The notes under the pieces are model-generated. The model did no database searches and was not told where the DNA came from. It saw only the letters and a program-made list of their open reading frames with translations. Positions 1-13,010 of a stretch of DNA of 64,000 bases are shown here, one piece after another; within the stretch, counting starts at the first letter, position 1, and each line of letters starts with the position of its first letter. Source of the DNA: Lycocorax pyrrhopterus obiensis (taxonomy: Eukaryota > Chordata > Aves > Passeriformes > Paradisaeidae); NCBI GenBank assembly GCA_014706295.1, contig JACSVZ010000001.1, positions 44,984,383 through 45,048,382 of the forward strand, read 5' to 3'. Both the position numbers and the translations under genes were made by a program.

Positions 1-554
1 TATTCTGCTGCATGAATTCATAGAAAGAAGATGCAAGTGACTTCAGACAGTATATAATATTTGCTTTCATTTCATCAGGCATTCATAGCTATGGAAATTA
101 CAGACCAGAGAAGACAGAAAAGACATTATCATAACATATCTTAAACCCCAAGGTCTTCAGTACTTGGAAAGCAACATAAACTCCTGTCTAGTCATGCTAA
201 AAAATACCAGCATAGAATTCCAGATCAGCTGTGTGCCTCAGAAAAGATGTGATCTAATAGCTTTTATGGATCACTCTTCAATATTCATGTTAGGAGCAGC
301 AAAGCTCTTTACAGCATCATGGACACTTAAACACATAAAGAAAAATGGCACAAGGAGATAAAACTGAAATAATACTATTCAAAGTCATCAAAGAATCATT
401 ACAGGAAGAAAGGACAAACAGTTCTAATAGATAACTATGAGGCACAGCAATGCACTTTTCCTTGCTGAATATTTGACCAGGGATGACTAGAAAAGTGTGT
501 CAGGGACAGGAGAAATAATCTGGAGAAATCTCTGCAGTAGAAAATGTTTCCATT
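1..554. other. no identifiable feature
   Basis: AT-rich, apparently unique DNA. I see no repeat signature and no coding signal; the short open frames here are on both strands and do not resemble any family I know. Confidence 0.6.
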
Positions 555-852
555 TGTGGTGGGTTGACCTTGGCTGGATACCAAGTGCCCACCAAGCCAC
601 TCTATCACTTCTCCCATCAACTGGATAGGGAAGAGAAAATATGATGAAAGGCTTCAGACAAAGACAGGGAGACATCACTCAGCAAGTACCACCACAGGCA
701 AAACAGACTCCACTTGGAGAAATAATCTAATTTATTGCCAATCAGAAGCTGAGTAGGATAATGAGAAATAAATCCAAATCTTAAATCACCTTCTCTGCAC
801 CCATCCCTTCTTCTTGGGCTCTGCCTGCCTTCCTGTTTCTATCTCTCTAGGT
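555..852 (-). mobile_element. ERV LTR fragment, family A (3' end of the LTR)
   Basis: On the plus strand this starts TGTGGTGGGTTGACC and runs through CACCAAGCCACTCTATCAC and CTAATTTATTGCC into a C-rich stretch near 800-850. I recognise it as the 3' end of a widespread avian endogenous retrovirus LTR lying on the minus strand. Read that way, AATAAATTAG (about 727-736) is the poly(A) signal region and the element ends in ...CCACA. Only the last 300 bp or so remain; the GC-rich centre and U3 of this family are missing, and I see no partner LTR or internal genes nearby. A second copy with the same kind of truncation lies at 36895-37135. Identity is from recall of the family pattern; the exact right edge is uncertain. 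Confidence 0.75.
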
Positions 853-3152
853 CACATTTACTGTTAAATAAAAGCCATACTATTGGCTTAGGCATATGGT
901 CTTGTTTACACCTTAAATGAGGCAGAGGCATCTCTTATAATCGAATCATAACAGTTTGTCATATCCACAAAGTCAAAGGGCACGGTCAAGTGGTGCTTTT
1001 CAGTCAGCAGCTATTGAACCAGTATTGCTTAAATGAAAAACATAACTAAAGTGTTAATTATAATTCTGAAGGAACAAAAATACATTAATCGTGACACAGC
1101 AGAAATTGACATGCTGCAAGTCCCTAAATAGAAGCATTATGTTTATAGCTTTCCTTGACAATGTGATATGGAAAGCAAAGATGAATTACATAAAATACAG
1201 AATTAACAATCCTTGTCTTGAAGAAAATGGGAGTCATAAAACATTTTGGAAATGATGAAATACAGTAAACTGAAACAACATGAGATGGAAACAGAAAAAG
1301 TTTCCTATATTTTCTGTCCAGACAAGTAGAATTTGTGCAAATGAATTCTTTGTGTTCTCTTGCTTTTAGAAGGTCATCATATTACATAGAACAAGATTAG
1401 GTCATGGTTAACTCATAGAAAAGCAGAGAAACTATAAGGAAAATGTCCAGCTTTACATTGTGAGGTCATCATAGCAACACAAATCCCCAAATCAGCATGA
1501 TATCTGATGACGTGTATCTGGTGTGTCCTCCCTCTTCAGGGTGAGAAATTGTGAAGGGCAGCTGCAGCAAGACTGAGCATTATATTAAAGCTGCAGTCAT
1601 TCAAAGGAAAATGACAAAGAAAATTCTCAAATTGTAAAGAAAGTAGTTAATGATCATCACAAGATTAATTGCATATATAGGAAACTGGGAAGGCACGTAT
1701 ATGAAGTAGTCAGAATGGCAATGAGGAAGAAGCTTCCAATAATTTGTGAGGTTATGGAATTTTTCATCCTATAGAGAGTTTAGATCATGTTACTTAAAGG
1801 ATCGAAACTGCTTTAGCATAGGACAGTTGCTCTGTAGTTTATTCCTTTGGAAGTCAACAAAGCAATGTAAAGGTTTATTAAAAAAAGAAAGTTGATATTC
1901 TAGGTGCTCATGTTTCAAGGGTAAAGCAAAGTTTTTTCTGTCTTTGGCTATGACAAATGGCAACAGGATCATGGGAACTTCTATTGGTCTAGAAGACATA
2001 TCAAAGTAAAGTGAGTTTCATTTTAAGGGAGTGGTTGCCGTCTTTTCCGAGGAACTAACCAAATCGGTTCACATCATTTTAGAGTCTGAATATAATGGGG
2101 TGGATGATATTTCTTTAACATGATGAAACAAGCTGACTTGGAGTGTGCTCCAGGATGAAGAAGAATGAAAGAAGGTGCAATGGGAGGACATAGGTGGTAG
2201 ACTCAAAGGAATTTGAAGCATGTGGGAAATAACTTGAGGAACAATGCTTTCATAATAAAAAAGAAAGAATTAAAGTGGATTGGTAATAGCAAGATACCTA
2301 CTGGAAACAGTAGTTATAGTCATTCAAATTAATTCTTGCCTTGTGTTCTTTCAATTTACAAGACACTGCAGTTAGGCTAGTGATGAGAAATCTTAGTCCC
2401 TTCCACTTTCTCAGGGGGCATCAAAGAAAAGTTTCTGTGTATATTTTGGAGAATAAGGAAAACTGACCACTTTCTGGCATCTAGCCAGCCTCCACTGGGG
2501 TGTTAAATGTATTACAGATGAGCTTGGAGGACAGGGAGCAGGGCCTGAGAATTCAGAGTAAAGCAAAAGGAGAAAGGTTCAGCTGTGCTCTCTTAAAGAC
2601 CTTGGCCTGTGATGCCCACATGATGGGTGAGAAGAGAAAAGAGTCCTCTTCTTCCTAACTTCTGCATAATGCTTTGAATTGAAGAGTGCAAGGAAATGAG
2701 TACAGAACATTTTACCTCTGAGAAAGAAATCAATGAGCAATCTCATAAATGTTTTTCATGTGATGTGTCTTCCCCCTGGAGTTGTCACAGAACAGCTTTT
2801 TTTTAAAAAAAAAAAAAAAAAAAAGATCTCACTGAACTTGAAAACCATCCTGTAAATCTCTTATTTTCAAGAAATTCAGATAAAAACACCAAGGCATCAT
2901 TGGCTGTTAAAATTTATCACTGATGAGTTTGTGTCTGGAATAGGAAAAAGAAGTCCATGTAATATTGCTCAAATCAGTTAGGTTAGTCCTTCAAAATCAT
3001 AACACTGTTTTAAACATCAGAAAATGAATGTTGCTCTCCAGTTTTAGGTAAAGCAGTTTGGAAACATAAATATATAAACTTGAGTTTGTTGGTGAAGCAC
3101 TGTTCTGCAACTGTGTTGGCCCATCCTGTCTCCTTCCTTTTCTTACATGATC
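853..3152. other. no identifiable feature (AT-rich unique DNA)
   Basis: No transposable element or gene signal recognised. The only distinct feature is a T8 run followed directly by A20 at 2797-2824. Short open frames such as that at 1790-1999 (minus) look like chance. Confidence 0.55.
2797..2824. repeat. T8/A20 homopolymer junction
   Basis: Eight T followed immediately by twenty A. The self-complementary part could fold into a short hairpin. It may be a decayed poly(A) tail, but no element body is recognisable to its left. Confidence 0.8.
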
Positions 3153-3534
3153 TGTTCTCCAAATCACAGAACTATATTTCCTCCCCCCGCTATGAAATAG
3201 ATGAAAAGTAAGGATATAAGAAGACAATAGGGCAGATTGCAGTCATCAGGCACAGGGCTTGGTCAGACAAGTGTACTGACCAGCCACAATTTACAACCAG
3301 ACACTTTTATACCCCATTCTGTTTGTTCCTCCTTTGCTCCCTTCTGTTTCCCCTTCCCGTGCACATTGCCTCATTAGTTGGCACATTCCCAATCTGAACC
3401 CTCAGGTTCTCATCCTTACCAGTTTCAAAATTGTGGTTTGCTTGCAGTTTTGTGATCACAATATCAATTTACACACTTAAATTTGTGTGCCTAACAAACT
3501 TTTGTTTCCAGCCTTTGTCTCTGTGTTTCTGACA
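3153..3534 (-). mobile_element. probable solo ERV LTR, 382 bp, family D, with 4-bp target duplication
   Basis: Read on the minus strand the segment begins TGTCAGAAACACAG and ends GGAGAACA, so it has the TG...CA ends of an LTR. A good TATA box (GGGTATAAAAGTG on the minus strand, about 3306-3318 on the plus strand) sits in the middle, with a likely R/U5 beyond it. The plus-strand borders are flanked by GATC on both sides (3149-3152 and 3535-3538), consistent with a 4-bp target duplication as made by gammaretrovirus-like integrases. No canonical AATAAA is visible downstream of the TATA box and no internal retroviral sequence adjoins, so it is best read as a solo LTR. The sequence resembles an LTR type I recall from bird genomes. 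A 4-bp flank match alone can occur by chance, so the borders are probable, not proven. Confidence 0.7.
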
Positions 3535-3689
3535 GATCTACACCTCCAAATGTTTTGTTGATCATTTCTCCCTTTTCCTTGGTGTCCCATTTGATAAGGC
3601 TGTTGATCAGAAAATCTTACTGAAATAAACGTTTCCATATTGAACATACCATTATCAATTAATTTGACTGGCTAGGTTTGGTTGAACTT

Positions 3690-3968
3690 CCCCAATGCAG
3701 CTTCCTTCCATTTCCTCCTGTGCTATCACTGGTCACCACAGACAGATCAGCACCTCCCTCTCCTCTTTCCCCCTTGAGGAAGATGTAGATTGCTATGAGG
3801 TCATCCTCTGACTTCTCTTCTTAGGCTGAACCAAATGACTTCAGCCACTCTTCATAAGTCTTGCTCCTGTGGCCTTTCACTATTTTGACTGCCTTCCTCT
3901 GGACACACTCCAAAAGCTTTATATTCTTCTTAAACTGAGGTGCCCAAAACTGCACAGAGTACTGAAGC
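3690..3968 (-). mobile_element. CR1 LINE fragment, left part of an interrupted copy
   Basis: The plus strand matches the reverse complement of CR1 ORF2 C-terminal sequence, including CTATCACTGGTCACCA near 3723, GAGGAAGATGTAGATTGC, GGCTGAACCAAATGAC and CCAAAACTGCACAGAGTACTG near 3942-3964. The match stops at about 3968 and resumes at 4761, where AGGTGGGGCCACACCAGC carries on the same CR1 reading. Between the two lies a second CR1 in the opposite orientation. The terminal octamers are not visible at the left end, so this old copy is decayed or lacks its 3' tip. Confidence 0.85.
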
Positions 3969-4760
3969 ACTCTGAAAATTCAATGAGGGCAAATCCAGGG
4001 TCCTGCACTTTGGGAGGAATAACCCCATGCACCAGTACAGGCTGGAGAAAGCACCTGTGGAAAGTCTGCTGGAAAGGAGCTCTGCAGAGAAGGACCTGGG
4101 GGTCTTGGGGGACAAAAGTTGTCCATGAGTCAGCAGTGTGCCCTTGTGGCCAAGAAGGCCAAGAGAACCTTAGGGTAGATTAGGAAGATCATTGCCAGCA
4201 GTTTGAAGGAGGTGATCCTGCCCCTCTACTCAGCCCTAGTGAGGCCACATGTGGAGTGCTGTGTCCAGTTCTGGGCTCCTCTGTACCAGACAGACACGGA
4301 GCTCCTAGAATAGGTCTAGTGGATGGCAACAAAGATGATCAACAGAATAAGCAACTCTCTTATGAGGAAAGGGTGAGGGAGCTGAGCTTGTTCAGCCTCG
4401 AGAAGAGATGTCTGAGGGGGGGACTTCATCAATGTCTATCAGTATCTGAAGGGAAGGTGCCAAGAAGAGAGAGCCAGGATCTTCTAGGTGGTGGCGAGCA
4501 ATAGGACGAGAGGCAATGGGTAGAAACTCACATACAGAAACTTTGATCTGAATATGATGAAATTCATTACTGTGTGAGAGACTGTGCAGTGGAACAGATT
4601 GCCCAGAGAGGCTGTGGATTCTCCCTCACTGGAGATATTCAAGAACTGTCTGAATACAGTTTTGTGCCATGTGCTCTAGGATGACCCTGCCTGAGAAGGG
4701 AGGTTGTGGCAGGTGAACCACTGTGGTCCCTTTCAACCTGACCCATCCTGTGGTTCTGTG
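3969..4760 (+). mobile_element. CR1 LINE, 3' part of ORF2 plus 3' UTR, inserted into an older CR1
   Basis: Sense-strand CR1. It begins within the ORF2 C-terminal region (AGGGTCCTGCACTTTGGG near 3998). It passes through blocks decaying from MSQQCALVAKKAK, RELSLFSLEKR (the peptide reads RELSLFSLEKRCLRGG at about 4375-4423) and WNRLPREVVESPSLE. It ends with the CR1 3' tail CTCTAGGATGACCCTGCCTG and CATCCTGTGGTTCTGTG, a degenerate pair of ATTCTRTG octamers. Frameshifts and stops break the frame, so it is dead. It splits the minus-strand CR1 at 3690-4965, so it is the younger of the two. Its 3' end resembles the copies at 41731 and 46425, suggesting the same CR1 subfamily. Confidence 0.92.
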
Positions 4761-4965
4761 AGGTGGGGCCACACCAGCGCAGAGTAGGGCAGGATAACCA
4801 CCTTACTTGACTGGCTGGAGATTCTGTGTCTGATGCACCCCAGGGCACAGCTGGCCCTTTTGGCTGCTGAGGAACACTATTGACACATCGTCAGCAAACC
4901 CCCAGATAGCTTTCCATGGGGCTGCTCTCCAGCTGCTTGTTCCACAATTTGTATATATTTGTATG
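4761..4965 (-). mobile_element. CR1 LINE fragment, right part of the interrupted copy
   Basis: Continues the minus-strand CR1 of 3690-3968: AGGTGGGGCCACACCAGC, GATGCACCCCAGGGCACAG, TTGGCTGCTGAGGAACAC and GGGGCTGCTCTCCAGCTGC follow the reverse complement of CR1 ORF2 in order. Homology fades near 4960. Joining the two halves across the inserted copy gives an uninterrupted CR1 reading with at most one or two bases lost or duplicated. Confidence 0.85.
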
Positions 4966-5844
4966 TATTTCCAGAGAACCGAGTATTTGTTGCAGCTATA
5001 CGTAGCTTATCTGTGAAACAGAATTCGGGGAGAACTCAGATGATGGATCTAAAATCAAATGTACAATTAGAATATAGCTGCTTCCAGTGCATATAATCAG
5101 GGAGCTCATATCTCTCATCCAGAAAATAAAGAGAACATTTAATAAAATTTCTAATATCAAGTTTGAAGGATTAAAAACAAACAGATTTCTCTTTCATTTT
5201 TTTTCTCCGAAGTTTCATATAATTTCAACTAGACAAACTCTGGATGCATCAATTCAATTACTATACTCGTTATTCAGTGCAACTACATTATTCAATTAAA
5301 TTTAAATTAAAACTAAATTGAAATTACAATCTGAATAAACTACTGCAGGAAGTTATAAGTAATATTGTATTTGTGCTACACTTCTGCTGCATTTCATTTA
5401 AAATTCAAGTGAAAATATAATTAAATCAGTATTAGTAACTTACTTTAGTTTTATGTTAATCATATTTTAATGGAAACACAAGAAGAAACAGGAAAATCAC
5501 AATTAAGTCAGGATTTTATTTGCAGGTCTAAAGGCAAGTCCTTAGACTTAGGGTTTTTTCAAAGACTATGCTTTCCACATGACTTGCCCGCTATAGTGAA
5601 AATGAGAAAGGTAAGTAATGTATACAAGGACAAGCTTTACATGTTTGTTGATGGTTTGTAATACCTTCATGTCTCATTACCAGAAGATTGTAAGGCAAAC
5701 TGCTCCTCAGTGTAATATCAAAATCTGATATAAAAAGATATCCAAATGGTTGTTAGGATGTCTTCAGCTTTATGGAGTATTCTCTGTCATTATTCCCTGT
5801 TAGGAGGGCTTATTTCTTGATTTTTAGCATTATCAGGAAAGTAT

Positions 5845-5872
5845 TAATATACATATATGTATGTATATATAG
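5845..5872. repeat. TA/TATG dinucleotide-rich tract
   Basis: Alternating purine-pyrimidine run of TATA and TATG units in an AT-rich context; an ordinary microsatellite. Confidence 0.7.
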
Positions 5873-8429
5873 TAACACATCAAATCTCCAAGTTTATGTT
5901 TGACACAAGGCAGCGCACGTAAGGCCATATATTGACACTGTGCTTCTCATTTATAATCAGCACAAAATGCAAGTCATTTTACAGTTATGAATCAAATTTT
6001 AAATACATGTTTTGCTGGAAATTGTGTTGAAAATGTTTATTTAAGCTAAATTTAAAAAATATTTATGGTTATGTTTAAAATCAATTTTATTCAGCAAAAC
6101 TAACTTAAAATATAAGGGTAATGTTTGAGGGTGAAGATTATAGCATTTTTATGGTGTATAAAAGGTATTCCTATTATGGCATAATCAATTTGTGTAGAAC
6201 AGCACATGTAATAATAATTGAAGCGGTACAACCATGAGTGAGCAATTTACTTGTTCTACTTAACAGTGATTCAATATAACGAGAAAGATTATATAACTGC
6301 TCAAGAATACCTCCAGTGGTTTTCTTCGTGTATGGAGGTGATGAACAACCAATCTTTGAAAGTAGTTTTGATATCACTTCTTTCAATGAAAACTTAAAGT
6401 TTAACAAAATGCATTTAATTTAAAATATTGTAGTTTTGTTTACATTTCTGAAAAAAAAAGTTAGGTATACTTTAAGCTGACAAATTACTTCAGCAGTTAA
6501 CATAACAAGATAAAAACTAATATAGAACTTTTTTATGCTAGCAGAAGAAACAAACAGCTGAACTGATGGACTTCTCTGAAGAACTGTTGTTTACCACATG
6601 CGAAAGTTCAATTTTCTTTTCCTTTCCGAGGCATTTTCTTAACCTTCAGAGACTTCTGAAGATGCAGACAACTCTTCAGAAAGCTGGGACTATGGATTTA
6701 TTGCTATGAATCCCAGAGTCTCTTTTAAGAAAATCCCACTGAATCTTTTTTATCTGATCATTTAAGTGATCTTTGATGACAATGCAGAGTATGCAAGAAA
6801 AAAAATGTAATGCAAACATAAAAAACCAGCAGAGTATGCCAGACAGTATTTAGAGAATATCACAGAGGTACCACAGCAGCATTTATTATCAAAGCAAACG
6901 AAAACATGAATGCAAGAGAATAACTACTGAAAGTGCATGATCTATGTTTTTAAAACCACCTTACAATACTAAATCAGAACAGCATCACTAACACCTTCCA
7001 TTATTAATGAGCATGCAGCTCACAAAATTTTCCTATTGTTGTTTTTAAATACAGAATTTTTTAAAATGCCTAGCAGACACTTTTGAACTCAAATACCTGC
7101 AGGGGAACGTTACTCTAGTGAGTTATATATGGGATGGATGTACTTATCCACAAGGAAAGGATGATCTTCTTAGCTGCAAACACAACTTTAAGAAACAGTT
7201 TCTTCTCTTACACAGCAAAATTGTTTAATGACAAATATCTCTGAAACCCTCTGTCTCAAGTTTAAGTGCCTGATTTAATACTAAATTTACTCAGTCAAAA
7301 TTTCCCCTTTCCCTACTGTTGGTAACCCCTCTTTCATACTTGTATAGCAGTTGTTTTCCTGAAGGCTGAGAGGAAATAAGACTTTTTCTCTCAAAGCTGT
7401 TGTCAATAACATTTCATTGAGCTACTGGAAACTTAATTCTTACAACTGTTTTTGTAATCATTGGCATTTCTTAATGAGTGACAGAACAGTTTTTTAAATA
7501 AAACAGTACTTTTGTTGAGTGTCAGAAAACCTCACAGTTACAGAAAACATTTGCTTGGAAAATATGCCATCACTTTCCTCAAATCAATAGTTATAACTAA
7601 ATTACTATAAAGTGACCCAGACCCAGTTCATCTCTTCCATCAGTTAGCTTAGACTAACGGAAAAAAAATATTTCTAAATTATAACAGATTAAGAAAATAA
7701 CCTTTATATTTCATATAATTTATATCTGTTCATATTCCAACAGTACAGTAAGTAATTTATACTAAATTGTAAGACAATTCATTACTTTCGCTGACATATA
7801 CTAGAGTGCCCTCTAGTACAAATACCAGTTTCTATGAATTTTTGAGATTAAAATCAGAATAAAATTGAGAAAGCAAGTAGGATAGAGGACCTACTTACAA
7901 AAGTCTGATTATGGCAGCTCTGATTCCTTCAAATGTTGGGTTTTTTTTTTGTAATTGGCTCTGAACACCTTCTAGGAAAAATGATTACAGCAACCAGTCC
8001 TACTAGGCTTAATAAATTATAATTCTTTCTGGAGTACTGTCTCAACAAATAAAAAAAAGCCAGACTACTAACATGTTAACATATTAGCCTGTGGAGGTCT
8101 GGCAAAATCTTATCCATGAAATTCCATTAATTTTTTCTTTTGAACATCTGAACACTATTGGGTGCCATCACATTTATTCAAGATGCAACTTGCTGTTGCA
8201 TGCTTTCTGTTTCAAAAAGGTATGAGGTAAAAAGCAAGTGAAAACTAAAGGTCTACAGATTCTATTTATACATACAGTAATTTCTTTGTTACACTGGGTT
8301 TATATTTTGGCATCAAACTACTCTTGGTGAAGATATTAAGATGATGCTACAACACAAATTTGTAGGTTTCTCTTATGTCTTTTGCAGGTCCTGCAGGAGA
8401 GAAGTCTGCTGAGTTTATTCTTTCTGTTA

Positions 8430-8451
8430 ATAAAATAAAATAAAATGTAAA
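8430..8451. repeat. (TAAAA)n microsatellite
   Basis: About four TAAAA units, slightly degraded at the right end. Confidence 0.75.
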
Positions 8452-11400
8452 ATACAAATAAATGCAATTTAATTATTATGGTCTGAAGCAAGATTTTTTT
8501 AACATTAAAAATTGAGATAATCTATAAGGTGATTTCAAATAGGCATGGAATAGTGATCATACAGCCACAGCCACTAGAACCTCTGTTTACATATTTACTC
8601 CATCTATACTATCCATAAGTGTAAATGACTGTGATCATGTAGATTTTGCAACACATTAGAAATATACCTTACTGAAAATCCAGATTTCCTTTACTATGAG
8701 AGTGTTTCTGAATGTTGCTAATATATCTTGCAAAAGCAATTGTCTGAAGACAAGCTGAATAAACACTATCCTAATGGAAAACCCATATTTATAGTGCACT
8801 TGGAGGGTTAGGACAGGGAAAAACTGATAAACTACCTCAGATGTTCTTCTTAGTGGAATTCTATTAATAACTTTTTTTAAGTGTGAAAAATATTCTTGTA
8901 AGAATGGGGAGTTTTTTTGTTAAGAGAACAAAGATATTATCAGAAACTAGTGTGCAAAGGCGAATATTATTTTTAAAATTATTTTCAGAATTCAGATGAC
9001 TATTGTTTAATGGAGTGATTGAATAAATGGTTCGTGAAAGAAATGGTTGCAGTTTTTAAAAAAATACTAAAGCACTAGTGAAAACATAGAAACCCCTATA
9101 GGCACAGAATAAATGCTGTACCAATGCTGCGCATTTCCTTCTCTTTTGCTCCCTTGCTCTAAGGGTAGTATCCCAGAGGGTCCAACTGACTAAATCCTGG
9201 GAAAGCTGGAATTTTGCATCCTAAAATTCAGGCTCTTCACTTGACTCATATTCTTCATGATCAATGTACAATCACTGCAGCTCAGGCTTCCTCAAATGAT
9301 CAATAACTTAAAATAGAGAGGATTGATTATATGTTCATAGTCGAAATTAAATCAATTGTTTGTACCCAAAAGAGGGTAATTCCTGAGCCCCAGTTTCACA
9401 AGAAGTACATTTGGTCTGGTTAAGACTGGGTGTTGAGCCTATACAACTGTGTCTGAAGTAGTGACCACTGTTCTCTGACAGAGCTGCGTTTGTCAGACCA
9501 ATTACTATTCATGATGAAATCTTCTTATCAAGCTTCACAAGAAGATAATAAGAATATTCACTACTTGTTATATTATGGGGGTTTTTTTCCCTTCTGGGAC
9601 CTTTCAGCTTAATAAGATGGCAGTCTGCCTATCACCAGAGACAGATGTATACAACTAAGACCTTTCTACTTTATCCTACCCTATAGTTTGACCTTGGATG
9701 ACAGGTATTTGCTTTAATACATAATATGACTATCATAGAAAGATCTTCAATAGTATTTGTCAAGGAATTTCTATTTTTTTTCTTATTGGTTTATATTAAA
9801 AGTACTGAAACATTTCAGATATCTGAGTCCTGCAAAGTCATAAGTTTTGCCTTCAAGTTTTTCAGAAGAAATCAGTCATGATGCGATTACTTTATTATTT
9901 CAAAAAGTGAAGCAATAATTTTTCATATATATTTAATTTTAAAGCATTAACATTGATAGAATTGCTTTTGAAAGAGAAGAACAAGATGAATAAGGTGGCA
10001 GGATATGGTCTGTTATGTGGTAATTCCTGCCACATACTTCCTTTGCTTTACTTTCAGATGGCTAAGTTTAATATTATAAACAGAAGATGTTAATATGGGT
10101 ATGTGCATATATTTATGTGTTTACTTGCTGCATAATTCAAATAGGCTAACAAATATGTGCCTCATATGTGAAGATATACTAATATCAGTATGTATCCCAC
10201 CTTACCTTAAGGAAGTAAGGAAGATACCTATTGGAACTTTATGGAAAAGCAGCTTTTTATATGGCCAGTGCAGGGGAAATCTCCACAAGAAAAGTCAGAT
10301 ATTTAATGTATTTTCTCTCTACTAACTCTATAGGGAGCTTAGGGCAACCCTGCTGCTTGTTTTAAGTGTCTTATTTTTATACTTAAATAGGTGGCATTGC
10401 ACATATGGCAGATGGGCCAAGGCTAAAAAAAAAAGTAAAAGAAGTAGTTTTGGCCACATCAGCTTTTCTGTGACAGCTCATTTTTGTGTAGGAAAAAAAT
10501 CTTTTACTTCACCATGCCTTTTTCTGATCTTTTCCTTTTCTATATCCTTTGATTAAAGCCTTAATCAGTGAAGGCTCAACAATTCAGGAATTTCAGTTTT
10601 GTACTGCTGCAAAGTCCTGAGGATTTAGAAAAGGCTTTTGATGGGAATCATTCATTAATATTTGTGACATTCTACTGATTCCCAGACAAAGCTGACAGCA
10701 TTGTTGGATTTTTTTGGACAGGCAGTGAACATTGTATCATTAATAATGGTAAACAGTAGAACATGTGACAGTCATGGGAAAGAAGTTATGGTTGTTATGA
10801 TAATCACACTAACACAAAAATCTATTTAAAAAAAAAAGATATGTGACTGAGAACAAACACATGTGCTCTGTTATCTATATTAGCTCAGGATAATGCAAAT
10901 AAATATAAGTTACCGCTTCCTTCCCTACTGTGGCCAGCTGTGCTCAGGAAAGATTTACCCCTGGAAAAGGTGGTAGAAGTTTCTCCACGACCAGGTACCT
11001 TAAGGAGGTTTCTTACTTATGACAACATTTAACATTACACATGACTTTCTAAGAGTTCTGACATTAATAAGCTGCTTAGGGAGAGTGTTGAATCAGTGGA
11101 CTCTTTGACAGTCTTAGTTGCAATCATTTCCTCTTCACTTTTAAGTCTGTTTTGGATTCTGGAAGATTCCTTTAATAAAAAGAAGAAATGAAAGTTGATC
11201 AAAGGTAAGTATTCAAGGAAAGCTTTTCAAAAGCAGGCAGTCTGTGTGTGCCTGTTCCTGTGTAAGGAACATTAGGCCGAGCTTGAAAACCTTTGAAAAT
11301 ATCTACCTCTCTCAGAAACTATGGTGTCTTCTAAGTAGTCAGTATGATTATATGCCCAAAGGAGAACAAAGGCCACTGGCATGACATTATTAATATTCAA

Positions 11401-13010
11401 GCTTAGGTGCTGGAATCTAGATGATGCTATAATAAAAATAATAACTCATGCAAATGGGGAAGAAACTACAGATAATGTGATTATCTCTTTCTCCAACTTA
11501 TCAATATCTTCCACAAATAAAGAAAGTAAAATGTTAATTCATTACTTAATTTAAATACCTGCTTTAAATGTCTGTCATTTCCAACCCAGGCAGCATCACA
11601 GAAAAATTCTTGTTCTGAACAACATGAAAACAGCAGGAAAAGGAGGGACAACAATGACAGAGAGCAAGTACATTCAAATTAATTGAGAGGGATAACTAAA
11701 AAAAAATAGCTGGTAATGTACATAAATAAAAAAATAACACTAGAAGAGGATTACCAAAATTATAGTCCAATAACAGAACATCTTTGGGCTTTGAACAGGT
11801 TGAGATATATTCTGACATAATCACAATTCTGAGAAAGGCTTGTGACCATTAATGACCTCTCATGAGAAATAAGAAGAAACAAAATGGAGACCAAGAAAAG
11901 GTATTTAACTCAGGATCCTTAAATTGATATTAAATTAAAATATAAATATCATCAGTGTTTGCTGAAATATTAATATGTTAAATATTAATATGAATAACTA
12001 AATGAGAAATAGATTACCCTTCTGACCCTGTTCTTCAGTGAAGGGAGCTTTGGTGTTGGGTTTTTAATGCAAGACTGCCAGGTAAGCAGGATTCTCTGAA
12101 TTTATACACAGCGACATCATTATTCTCAGGAGAAAAGGTTTGACATAAGCAAAGTAATGGGTGTTATACAACTGCATAAGATAATTAAACCCCATTAGGT
12201 ATTAGGTAAATGCTAAACTTTTGAAATGCTTGGCTGTAACTTCTCACTAGACTAGAGACTCAAGATATAGATTCACTGGAAGTTTTATGGCATCATTATC
12301 CAATAGACTGCTAAAAGCACATTTCAGCAGTCTCAGTTTCTAGTGTAGTTTTCACCCACAGCTATCACAAAGATGCCAGTGTGTCTACAGATCTAGCCTC
12401 TATGAACTTGTATTAAGTAATCACTGGATAAAACATAAAACCAATATAGAGGCATAGATGAAAATGTCGTCTCATTCTGTCCAAGAATTGTCCCCTAGCC
12501 GCCAGATCAGAAAGCTCATAGCTAAACTTCTTCATTATTTTTTTCTTAAAGAATTAATTCTTAGGTCTGTAATATAGTGAGGAACAGATGCATAAGAATT
12601 TGTCCACAAAAAAAAGAATAACCTGCCAAAAACTCAAGATAACACAGGTTTGACTTTGCTTACAGAAAAGAGGAGAGATAATACAATAACTTAAATACAT
12701 ATTAAGTAAAATAAATATTTGATTGGCTTTTGTTACAGGTTGATTTTTTTTGTCGGGGTTGATTGTATTTTTTTTTTTAAGGGGGTGGTGCGCTTTTTAA
12801 CAGAATGAGGTAGAAGAGAAAAACAATTATGTGGTATAAATTCTGGCCAAAGGTATCTAGCCATTTTTAAGATTAAGATGCATAAATTCTGGATAATACA
12901 TTTTTAGTACATGTATTTCTGGTTTTGGAGTGTCTTGCTGATCTTATTAGGGATATTTCTATTTATATTACTGATTACTGAGAGTCCCTTTCCTGCATGT
13001 TTAGCCATTT

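Larger units (their letters stand above)
4966..13010. other. no identifiable feature (8-kb AT-rich unique DNA)
   Basis: A long AT-rich interval with no recognisable retroelement, gene or RNA. It contains a TA/TATG tract at 5845-5872 and a (TAAAA)n tract at 8430-8451. Short open frames, such as 10095-10325 plus and 6174-6407 minus, show no family resemblance. It could hold conserved regulatory sequence, which cannot be judged from one sequence. Confidence 0.5.
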
